Shown in pieces: positions 1 to 6,351 of a stretch of DNA of 9,001 bases. Source of the DNA: Parvibaculum sp. (GTDB lineage Bacteria; Pseudomonadota; Alphaproteobacteria; Parvibaculales; Parvibaculaceae); the NCBI GenBank assembly GCA_020062605.1, contig JAGUWA010000201.1:1-9001 (forward strand), in the 5' to 3' direction. Numbering within the stretch: position 1 is the first letter of the stretch; each line of letters starts with the position of its first letter. The position numbers and the translations under genes were made by a program. A model generated the notes under the pieces. That model worked only from the letters and a program-made list of their open reading frames with translations. It ran no database searches and was not told where the DNA came from.

Positions 1-631
1 CGACCTGCACCGTCCTGACGCCGGCGCGCAGCGTCTTTTCGGGGCTGACGCGGACGGTTCCGGCAGGGGCCGCAACGTCCTCCTCATAGACAGGGATGTA
101 ATCCATCCCCATCGAGTCCTTTTTCGGCACCGGCGATATGTCCGGCAGGCCCATCGGGTTGCGGTAGTAGCGTATCTTGCGCTCCCCTGCCGCTGGCGCG
201 GCAGGGGTTGCATCGGCTTTTTCCTCGACGGCTGTGTAGATGACGACGCCCTTGAGGGGCTCCGGCACGCCGTCGATTTCCGCTTCGATCGTGAGCGCCC
301 ATCGGCCAGCCATCACGATCTTCGTTTCGAAAGCGACGACATCCGGCGCATCGGCCGGGACCGGCGTCAGCAGCGTATCCATCATCGCCATGCCATCGGG
401 GCCCATGTCGAGCCGTGTCGAGACAATGTCTATATTTCCGGCCGGCACAGATGCGCCGCTCTGGTCAAGCAGCCGGACTTCGATCTGGACGCTCTCGCCC
501 ACCGGTATTTTCTCTGAGACCGCCTCAAATTTGTAAGCTTGAGACTGGGCGCCGGCGATACTCCATACGCCGATCGCCGCCACGATCACCGCAAACACGG
601 CAATCGCGGACGCTTTGGTGAAGCGAACCAT
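1..631 (-). CDS. RND efflux periplasmic adaptor (CusB/CzcB-like), N-terminal part, runs off window
   Basis: Membrane-fusion subunit of a tripartite heavy-metal RND pump, linking the inner-membrane pump to an outer-membrane channel. I translated 210 codons by hand from ATG 631. That start has a clean Shine-Dalgarno, AGGAG at 638-642, six bases away. Residues 5-28 form a hydrophobic export signal or membrane anchor. Residues about 30-135 look like a beta-sandwich of the FixH/YtkA type. Residues 151-184 are the heavy-metal-binding segment found at the front of CusB-like adaptors (RKIRYYRNPMG, then KKDSMGMDYIPVYEED). The usual Cys residues of that motif are absent, while Met160, Met174 and Met176 are present, which suggests Cu(I)/Ag(I) chemistry (inference). 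Residues 190-210 (TVRVSPEKTLRAGVRTVQV) enter the first beta-barrel strand. The barrel, lipoyl and hairpin domains lie beyond base 1. The gene is 61 bases downstream of the Cys/His-rich gene and is probably cotranscribed with it. Family call is firm; the metal is not. Confidence 0.88.
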   Translation of the reverse strand, partial: MVRFTKASAIAVFAVIVAAIGVWSIAGAQSQAYKFEAVSEKIPVGESVQIEVRLLDQSGASVPAGNIDIVSTRLDMGPDGMAMMDTLLTPVPADAPDVVAFETKIVMAGRWALTIEAEIDGVPEPLKGVVIYTAVEEKADATPAAPAAGERKIRYYRNPMGLPDISPVPKKDSMGMDYIPVYEEDVAAPAGTVRVSPEKTLRAGVRTVQV

Positions 632-692
632 AGGACTCTCCTGAAACTGGTGTGACAGTTGACGCGCAACAAGAATGCTGCGCGCCGATGCG

Positions 693-1097
693 TCACACCG
701 CTTTGGGAGGCCGTCGCAAGGGAGAAGGAGAAAGGTCGTCCCGGCCAACGTCCGGCACGCGAACTGCTTCGATGGCGCGTTCGGCCAGGACAAATCCGAA
801 CACCGCGACGAGTTGAAGCGGCAGCTTCCCGCATGCGGTCATGCAGAGCGCCGAGCTGTCGCAGGATTTCGTGTCAGCGCGGTCGCAATCGTCGCAGCAC
901 GGACCGGCCATATCGCCCCCGCCATGCGCTGTATGCGTCGTGGCACCCTCATCGGCCATCGCGTAAGCCGAGGCCATCATATCGAGATCGGTCACCGGCG
1001 CCGAAACCGTCGTCAGAAGAAACGCAATCGCCAGCTTCACCGCAAGCCAGTGACGGCGGCGGTTCATACCTCGGCAACTGATAAACGTCCTCTTCAT
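693..1097 (-). CDS. Small secreted Cys/His-rich protein, DUF2946-like
   Basis: A 134-aa protein with a basic N-terminus, a hydrophobic segment (about residues 17-34) and a possible cleavage site after ASAYA (residue 46), so it is probably exported. The mature part has a metal-binding-like cluster: His55, His58, Cys67, Cys68, Cys71, Cys79, Cys85 and Cys89. A second hydrophobic stretch (93-105) and a Pro-rich tail (RRPPKAV) follow. This layout resembles the DUF2946-type proteins that sit beside copper and RND efflux genes; I cannot confirm the family without a profile search. The start is uncertain: ATG 1097 has no good ribosome site, and ATG 1067 (residue 11) gives a more compact signal peptide but has GAGG almost touching it. 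It lies directly upstream of the RND adaptor on the same strand. A role as a periplasmic metal-binding accessory is inference. Confidence 0.6.
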   Translation of the reverse strand: MKRTFISCRGMNRRRHWLAVKLAIAFLLTTVSAPVTDLDMMASAYAMADEGATTHTAHGGGDMAGPCCDDCDRADTKSCDSSALCMTACGKLPLQLVAVFGFVLAERAIEAVRVPDVGRDDLSPSPLRRPPKAV

Positions 1098-1377
1098 GAT
1101 AACAGGCTAACACAGATATCTTTACGGAGGGCTACACAAAAAAAGTCATCGAAAATGCCCCCTCCCAACCTCCTTCTGACGACAGGAGAGTTTACGGCCA
1201 CCTCACGACATCGGCGCACCGATGCCGCCGGTTCAAAGTTCTCTTTCGGTTCGGAAACAGGTTCCAAGACATCGAATAAGGCCAATCTGCGATCTCATTG
1301 CCGTTCAGCCTGATGGTATTTCAAAGCGACCAGTATCTACCGGGCGAAAACAAGTCGACTACATCGATGAAGAAGCA
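1098..1377. other. Intergenic region without a convincing gene
   Basis: This 280-base gap separates the end of the ATPase/hydrolase/membrane-protein unit from the start of the Cys/His-rich gene and RND adaptor unit. Short frames cross it, but none has a recognisable motif or a supported start. It must hold the minus-strand promoter of the downstream unit if that unit is transcribed on its own. I see no strong sigma70 hexamer pair and no T-tailed terminator for the unit above. One perfect dyad lies at 1209-1224. Confidence 0.5.
1209..1224. repeat. Perfect inverted repeat CATCGG-N4-CCGATG
   Basis: Six-base arms around a CGCA spacer, about 112 bases upstream of ATG 1097. No T-tract follows on the minus strand, so it does not look like an intrinsic terminator. 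It could be a regulator-binding dyad for the downstream efflux unit, or chance in GC-rich DNA. It matches no operator I know. Confidence 0.35.
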
Positions 1378-1833
1378 TCAGCGTTTCTTCATCGCATGCC
1401 CCAGCCACCAGAAAGTCAGTCCGGGCAGAACGATCCACTGGGCGACCGGCGAGAGGCCCGCGTCGAGGACGGGGATCACCGGCATCAGGTCGCGATAGGC
1501 CCATGAGGCGCGGATGACGATGTTGAGCCATTCGCTGAAGAGCGTGTAGGCAAGGCCGATCGCGATAGTGGCGGCGGCGACGCGGCCATAATTCTGTGCC
1601 GGCCAGTGGCCGTTGCCGAAAAGGAGGAGCGCCGCCATCAGGGCGGCCAGCGCGATCAGGATGTCGCCGCCGGTGCAATGCATCGCGGCGAAGACGATCT
1701 CGCTTCGCGTTCCGGTTTCCCAGAGCGTGTAGAGCGGCATATGCGCGAATTCCCAGGCGAGATTGCCGAGCGCCATCAGGCCGATGTATCGCCGCAGGAA
1801 TGGGAGCCAGTCGTTCCGGCCGTTGTTCAACAT
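1378..1833 (-). CDS. Four-helix integral membrane protein of unknown function
   Basis: A 151-aa hydrophobic protein that I do not recognise as a named family. ATG 1833 is chosen because GAGGG (1841-1845) lies seven bases upstream; ATG 1839 is almost on top of that site, and the much longer reading upstream is the out-of-frame tail of the hydrolase gene. Likely membrane segments are at about residues 14-37, 46-72, 84-107 and 128-147. Polar residues inside or beside the membrane include Trp27, Glu28, His31, His52, Cys53, Asp57, Glu101 and Trp102. The HMPLYTLW and MHCTGGD stretches look like functional motifs. The start lies 10 bases after the ancestral stop of the hydrolase (1844-1846), so it is the last gene of the DUF5676/ATPase unit. 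A role in copper or redox stress is guessed from context only. Confidence 0.72.
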   Translation of the reverse strand: MLNNGRNDWLPFLRRYIGLMALGNLAWEFAHMPLYTLWETGTRSEIVFAAMHCTGGDILIALAALMAALLLFGNGHWPAQNYGRVAAATIAIGLAYTLFSEWLNIVIRASWAYRDLMPVIPVLDAGLSPVAQWIVLPGLTFWWLGHAMKKR

Positions 1834-1843
1834 CGGCATTCCC

Positions 1844-3148
1844 TCACAGCGTGAAGACCTGGTCCTAGCGCGGAACGGCGACGTTCCAGCCGAGCTCCGG
1901 TCGATGCGGATGCGCAGGGCTTCCGACGCATCGGGTTCGCCATGAACGACGAAAGCCTGTTGCGGTGGGCGGCGGTGGGCGGAGAGCCAACGCATGATCT
2001 CGTCGCCATCGGCATGGGCCGAGAGCATCGGCAGATCGGCGATCTCGGCGCGGCCCGGTCGCGCGTGCCGGCGGCCTGAAAGCCGGAAAAAGGATCGTGT
2101 GCTTGCGGTCCGTCGCGAAGGATTTCATGTGATGCAGAACACGGCCGCCGGTCGCCATGCCGCTCGCCGAGATGACGATCTTGGGATAGGCGTTGGCGGT
2201 GACCTCCTTCGAGTCGTCGACCTCGCGCACATAGGTCGCGATGCTACAGACCTCCTTGCACAGCGGCGGCGAGAGGCGGTGGTCGTCGAGATGGGCGCAA
2301 AGGAACTCGCTCGCATTGATCGCCAATGGGCTGTCGAGATAGACCGGCACGTCGCGAAGGCGCCCGGCCTGTTTCAGCGCCCAGATGTAATAGAGAAGCG
2401 ACTGGGCGCGGCTGACCGCAAAGCCCGGGATCACCACCGTGCCGCCGCGCGCCACCGTGTTCTCGATCACGGCGCCGAGCTGCTCGACCGGATCGGCTTC
2501 GTTATGGCTGCGATTTCCGTAGGTCGATTCAACGACGACATAATCGGCTTCCGGCACCGGTTCGGGATCGACCATCACCGGATCGCCGTAGCGGCCGAGA
2601 TCGCCGGAGAAGAGGATATTCTTCCCGCCCCAGCCGATCTCGGCCGTGGCGGCGCCGAGAATATGGCCGGCATGGCGGAAGGTCAGCGTGGCGCCGCCGG
2701 GCAGCGAAACGGGTTTGTGATACGGGACGGCGGTGAAGGCCTCGATTGCGCGCTCGGCGTCGCGGATGCCGTAGAGCGGCAGCGCCGACCTGTGCTTCGA
2801 ATAGGCCTTGCGGTTGGCATATTCGGCATCCTTCTCCTGAATATGACCGCTGTCCTTCAGAATGAGGGCCGCCACTTCGCGCGTCGCGTCGGTCGAGAAG
2901 ATGCGGCCGCGAAAGCCATCGCGCACGATCTTCGGCAGATAGCCCGAGTGATCGAGATGGGCGTGGGTGAGCACGATGGCGTCGATCGAGCGGGGATCGA
3001 CCGGGAACGGCGCCCAGTTGAGCTCGCGCAGGTTCTTCAACCCCTGGAACAGGCCGCAATCGATGAGGATGCGGTGACCGTCCAGCGTCAGCAGATGTTT
3101 GGAGCCCGTAACGGTGCCCGCGCCGCCCAGCGAAGTCAGAGCAAACAT
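1844..3148 (-). pseudogene. MBL-fold/beta-CASP-type metallo-hydrolase, frameshifted near the C-terminus
   Basis: Relative of the RNA-processing exonuclease-like metallo-beta-lactamase (CPSF73-type) hydrolases. From ATG 3148 (AAGG six bases upstream), residues 1-354 are intact: THAHLDH at 61-67 with metal ligands His62, His64, Asp66 and His67, then AGHILGAA (His162), SGDLGR (Asp183), ESTYG (207-211) and SASGMATGGR (327-336). After ILF the frames break. GFQAAGTR reads one frame over, at a five-base T run (2087-2091). AEIADLPMLSAHADGDE and VVHGEPDA read in a third frame after a loss of about 52 bases near 2053-2060. ELGWNVAVPR returns to the original frame after one more missing base (1897-1898). 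A TAG follows at 1865-1867, six codons before the TGA at 1844-1846. The original frame stays open by chance, so a 427-residue product is possible, but it would lack the last metal-ligand His motif. An ATG at 3208 overlaps the ATPase stop and would add 20 atypical residues. Confidence 0.82.
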
Positions 3149-3204
3149 GTGACGCCTTCTTTTGTTAGCGGCAGGCTCGCTTGCCGGCCGTGTTTCGACC
3201 GGCG

Positions 3205-5301
3205 TCATCCGCGCCGCCTGTAGAAGCGCAGAAATTGTGCGTTGATGGCGACGATGACGGTGCTCGCCGACATGAAGACGGCGGCAACGGCCGGCGTCAT
3301 CATGAAACCGGTTCCGAAAGTGATACCGGCCGCCATCGGGATGGCTATGGCGTTGTATCCCGTCGCCCAGATCAGGTTCTGGACCATTTTGCGATAGGTC
3401 GCGCGCGACAGGCCGAGGATCGCGGCCACGTCGCGCGGATCGCTCCTGACCAGCACGACGTCGGCCGATTCCACCGCCACGTCCGTGCCGGCTCCGATGG
3501 CGATGCCGAGGTCGGCCTGCACCAGCGCTGGGGCATCGTTCACGCCGTCGCCGGCCATGGCGACCTGAAGCCCGCGGTCCTGGAGTTCCCTGATCTTGTC
3601 CGACTTCCGGTCGGGCAGCACTTCCGCAAAATACTCGGCGATGCCAAGTTCGTCCGATACCGATTGTGCCACGCCCCTGGCATCCCCGGTCAGCATGACG
3701 GACCTGAGGCCGAGACTCGCCAGTTCGGCGATGGCTTCCCTCGACTCCGGCCTGACGATATCGGCCAACGCAATCAGTGCGCGCGGTTGTCCCCCGCGCG
3801 TCAGCACCACGACGGTCTTGCCTTGCGCCTCGAGTTGCTTCAGCCGTTCGCCGCCCGCGGCTTTGCCCTGCCGCGCAAGATGCCCGGGGCTGACAATGCG
3901 CACATCCTCTCCCTCGACATTTGCCGCGATGCCTTCACCGGTGATATTGCGGACGTCGCTCGCCCGGGGGACAATCAGCTTCCGCCGTTCGGCCTCCGCC
4001 GTGATCCCACGGGCTATCGGATGCTCGGACTGGCTTTCGGCGGCTGCCGCGAAGGCTAGCTCCTTCGCTTCGTCGCCATCGTCCAGCATGACGATGTCAC
4101 TCACGCCGAACCGACCTTCGGTCAGAGTGCCCGTCTTGTCGAAAACCACGACGTTCAGATTGCGCGCGCGCTCGAACGCGGCCCGGTCGCGGATGAGAAG
4201 GCCGTTGCTGGCACCGAGTGACGTGCTGACGGCGACCACCAGCGGAACGGCCAGGCCGAGGGCATGCGGGCAAGCGACGACCATCACCGTCACCATGCGC
4301 TCGAGAGCAAATTCGGGCGACTGTCCGAGCGCGAGCCAGACAACAAGCGTGCCGAAACCGACAATCAAGGCGATATATGTCAGCCAGGATGCCGCGCGGT
4401 TCGCGATATCCTGGGTGTGCGAACGTGTCGCCTGGGCCTTCCTGACAAGATCTATGACCTGGGCGAGGTAGGTTTTATCGCCAGTGGCCGTTACCTCGAT
4501 CGTGACCGCGTTCGCGCCGTTGATCGCGCCGCCGATCGCACGGTCACCCGTCGATTTGGCGACCGGGCGGGATTCGCCCGTCAGCATCGCTTCATTGAAA
4601 CCCGAAGATCCCTCAACGATCGCGCCATCCACAGGGACCCTGGCACCCGGCCGAACAAGGACCCTGTCGCCCGGCCGCAGAGCAGAGATCGGCACCTCGC
4701 GCATCCCGCCATCGGCGTCGACCTTCGTCGCGCTATCCGGCAACAGCCGCACGAGTTCTTCGAGAGCACGCGACGCGCCCATGACGGAGCGCATTTCGAC
4801 CCAATGGCCGAGGAGCATGATGGCGACCAGCGTTACCAGCTCCCAATAGAAGGGTTCGCCGGGAAAGCCGAACGTCGTCGCGACGGAGAAGAAGTACGCC
4901 GCCGAGATCGCCAACGCGATCAACGTCATCATTCCGGGCTGCCTCTTGCGCAGCTCGGACACGAAACCGATGAGGAAGGGCCAGCCGCCATGGAGATAGA
5001 CGATAGTGGAAAGCCCGAAGAGCACGAGCCCATCGCCGGGAAACGCGAGCGTTTCGGCAAGGCCGAACCAGCGCTGGATCATCGGCGAGAGCAACAGGAC
5101 GGGCGGCGTCAGGGTCAACGCAACCCAGAACCGGCGCCGGAAATCCGCGACCATGGCCGTATGATCATGGCCAGCGTGTTCCGCATCAGAAGATCCAGCC
5201 GCCGCCACTATCACAACCCCACCTGGAGCGTGACGGTGTCTTCGGGCGCCGGCGGGTTCCCTGTGGTCGTGATCGGGCGGCGCATTGCCATCTTTCGCCA
5301 T
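3205..5301 (-). CDS. Copper-translocating P1B-type ATPase, CPH (CopB) subfamily
   Basis: Inner-membrane ATP-driven copper exporter of 698 aa, full length for the family. There is no CxxC metal-binding domain. The N-terminus is His-rich instead (HDH at 11-13, RHRH at 21-24, EHAGHDH at 41-47). The first helices span about 57-170. Visible motifs are TGES (actuator, 241-244), the membrane metal site CPH (344-346), DKTGT (phosphorylated Asp388), SEHP (nucleotide domain, His427-Pro428), MLTGD (536-540), GDGVNDAP (584-591), then the last helices with NLIWATGYN (642-650) and MSAST (677-681). CPH in place of CPC is the mark of the CopB-like group, usually assigned to Cu(II), Cu(I) or Ag(I). The start is two bases after the DUF5676 stop, with only a weak ribosome site, which fits translational coupling. 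The stop overlaps an ATG of the hydrolase frame (ATGA). Call firm; ion valence open. Confidence 0.95.
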   Translation of the reverse strand: MAKDGNAPPDHDHREPAGARRHRHAPGGVVIVAAAGSSDAEHAGHDHTAMVADFRRRFWVALTLTPPVLLLSPMIQRWFGLAETLAFPGDGLVLFGLSTIVYLHGGWPFLIGFVSELRKRQPGMMTLIALAISAAYFFSVATTFGFPGEPFYWELVTLVAIMLLGHWVEMRSVMGASRALEELVRLLPDSATKVDADGGMREVPISALRPGDRVLVRPGARVPVDGAIVEGSSGFNEAMLTGESRPVAKSTGDRAIGGAINGANAVTIEVTATGDKTYLAQVIDLVRKAQATRSHTQDIANRAASWLTYIALIVGFGTLVVWLALGQSPEFALERMVTVMVVACPHALGLAVPLVVAVSTSLGASNGLLIRDRAAFERARNLNVVVFDKTGTLTEGRFGVSDIVMLDDGDEAKELAFAAAAESQSEHPIARGITAEAERRKLIVPRASDVRNITGEGIAANVEGEDVRIVSPGHLARQGKAAGGERLKQLEAQGKTVVVLTRGGQPRALIALADIVRPESREAIAELASLGLRSVMLTGDARGVAQSVSDELGIAEYFAEVLPDRKSDKIRELQDRGLQVAMAGDGVNDAPALVQADLGIAIGAGTDVAVESADVVLVRSDPRDVAAILGLSRATYRKMVQNLIWATGYNAIAIPMAAGITFGTGFMMTPAVAAVFMSASTVIVAINAQFLRFYRRRG

Positions 5302-5303
5302 CT

Positions 5304-5585
5304 TCAGACGGTCCCGGATTTCCCGGCGCGCGCGATGAAGAAATTATGGATCGGCGCGAAGACGACCGCGATGTACCAGCCGAAAACGAAGGACCAGACA
5401 AGGCCGATGAAGAAGCTCGGCCATGTGATCCATGTGAAACCGGGCAGCAGGTCGGACAGGAGCCGGTGCATGCCCGCATCCGACACCAGAAGACCGTAAA
5501 GCACGCACAGAATGTAGGTAACGACGAGGAATGTGCCGAGGGTCATCCCCAGCGGAACGATTGCAGTACGTCCTGTCCTGTCCAT
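5304..5585 (-). CDS. DUF5676-type small membrane protein
   Basis: A 93-aa inner-membrane protein with two hydrophobic segments (about 11-33 and 54-78). The conserved-looking core has MH (39-40), LLPGFTW (46-52), then GLVWSFVFGWYIAVVF and a final HNFF (80-83). I recognise this pattern as DUF5676, a family often seen beside copper P-type ATPases; its function is unknown. ATG 5585 is chosen because AGGAG lies seven bases upstream. ATG 5591 is too close to that site, and the longer reading to 5675 has no support. It is the first gene of the unit that continues into the ATPase two bases later, and an FNR/FixK-type box lies about 115 bases upstream. An accessory role for the ATPase is inferred from this linkage. 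Confidence 0.83.
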   Translation of the reverse strand: MDRTGRTAIVPLGMTLGTFLVVTYILCVLYGLLVSDAGMHRLLSDLLPGFTWITWPSFFIGLVWSFVFGWYIAVVFAPIHNFFIARAGKSGTV

Positions 5586-5699
5586 AGCCATTCTCCTTTG
5601 TCTCGACACCATCGATATGGCACCGGTTCCGCGTGGGCATCTTTCGATTTTCGAACCTCTCCAACCCCGCCTCACTTGCGCCAGGCGGAGATGGAGAGC

Positions 5700-5715
5700 T
5701 TTGATTCAGATCAAA
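5700..5715. promoter_or_regulatory. FNR/FixK/Anr-type operator (TTGAT-N4-ATCAA)
   Basis: TTTGATTCAGATCAAA is a perfect palindrome with six-base arms and a four-base centre, and it contains the exact consensus bound by FNR, Anr and FixK regulators. It lies between the cupredoxin stop and the DUF5676 start, so on the minus strand it can only serve the DUF5676-ATPase unit. If it is centred at -41.5, as in activated promoters of this class, transcription would start near 5666. The -10 region there (CAAGTG) is weak, as is common for activator-dependent promoters. The operator match is seen directly; the regulator and the oxygen response are inferred. Confidence 0.75.
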
Positions 5716-5746
5716 CCGGCCATCTTCATCTTTGCTACCTCTCCCG

Positions 5747-6316
5747 TCAGTTCACTGCGATCGTTCCCTTCATGCCCACTTCCGAATGGCCGGGTATGTT
5801 GCATGAAAACTCGAACGTCCCCGCTTTGGTGAACGTCCAGACGATCTCCTTCGTCTCGCCGATATCGAGCGTGACGGTGTTGCCGGCCGGGGCGTGCATC
5901 GCCGCATGCTCCGGCGCGACCGGATCCATTCCCATTTCGGTCATGTGCGTCATCATCCTGCGCGCCGTTTCCTGATAGTCCGCGTCGCCGATGGTGAATT
6001 CATGCGGCTGTTCACCATTGTTGACGACCACAAAACGTACCGTTTCGCCAGCCTCGAAGGTCAATCCGGCCGTGTCGAATTTGATGTCGGATGCTTCGAT
6101 CTCGACGGTCCTTGTGGCTTTCGCCGCGCTGTCCTTGTGACCGAAGGCCGAGGTGTCGGCCATCTGCCGGTCCATCTCGCCCATCATGTCCGTCATGTCG
6201 CCCGTCATGCCCGGCATCGATCCGTGGTCGTGACCGGTCCCGGCGGCGATGACCGGGCCCGTCAACAGGCCGAAGGCCGCCGCCATCAACAGTGACTTCC
6301 GGATTGCGTGTTTCAT
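5747..6316 (-). CDS. Periplasmic cupredoxin (plastocyanin/azurin-like copper protein)
   Basis: A 189-aa secreted type-1 copper protein. Residues 1-25 form a signal peptide ending VIAA. A Met/His-rich lead follows (28-60: GHDHGSMPGM, then a Met-dense run and FGH), which could bind Cu(I). The cupredoxin fold covers about 68-189. Copper ligands are His105 (PHEF), Cys172, His177 and Met182 in SCNIPGHSEVGM, the full type-1 set. The loop between His105 and Cys172 is long and also rich in Met and His (RRMMTHMTEMGM, EHAAMHA). ATG 6316 has AGGAG at 6326-6330. It lies 35 bases after copB, so it is the third gene of the copAB unit. Its likely job is periplasmic copper binding or electron transfer for CopA. 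It resembles the CopI-type cupredoxins of copper islands, though that name is not certain. Confidence 0.9.
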   Translation of the reverse strand: MKHAIRKSLLMAAAFGLLTGPVIAAGTGHDHGSMPGMTGDMTDMMGEMDRQMADTSAFGHKDSAAKATRTVEIEASDIKFDTAGLTFEAGETVRFVVVNNGEQPHEFTIGDADYQETARRMMTHMTEMGMDPVAPEHAAMHAPAGNTVTLDIGETKEIVWTFTKAGTFEFSCNIPGHSEVGMKGTIAVN

Positions 6317-6351
6317 TTTTCAAAGCTCCTTGATGTTTGAATGATGCGCCG

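Noticed and set aside
1094..1285. 63-residue minus-strand frame whose stop overlaps ATG 1097
   Set aside because: The ATGA overlap is attractive, but no ribosome site, motif or protein-like pattern supports it, so the region was left as intergenic.
675..1313. Plus-strand frame of about 210 codons over the Cys/His-rich gene and the gap
   Set aside because: Composition is typical of an antisense shadow, and the minus strand has a signal peptide and Cys cluster that make better sense.
1378..2028. A single 216-residue protein fusing a hydrolase tail to the membrane protein
   Set aside because: The first 62 residues are the displaced tail of the broken hydrolase; ATG 1833 has its own well-spaced ribosome site, so the fusion is an artefact of the frameshifts.
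1994..3223. Long plus-strand open frame opposite the hydrolase
   Set aside because: It mirrors a clearly recognised minus-strand gene in GC-rich DNA, has no family motif and is rich in Arg/Ala/Gly/His as antisense frames are.
4264..5499. Long plus-strand open frame opposite the ATPase and DUF5676
   Set aside because: Antisense shadow of motif-complete genes; its composition is Arg/Asp/His-heavy with no domain.
5643..5655. Short dyad TTCGATTTTCGAA upstream of DUF5676
   Set aside because: Five-base arms only, lying downstream of the predicted promoter and matching no known operator; likely chance.
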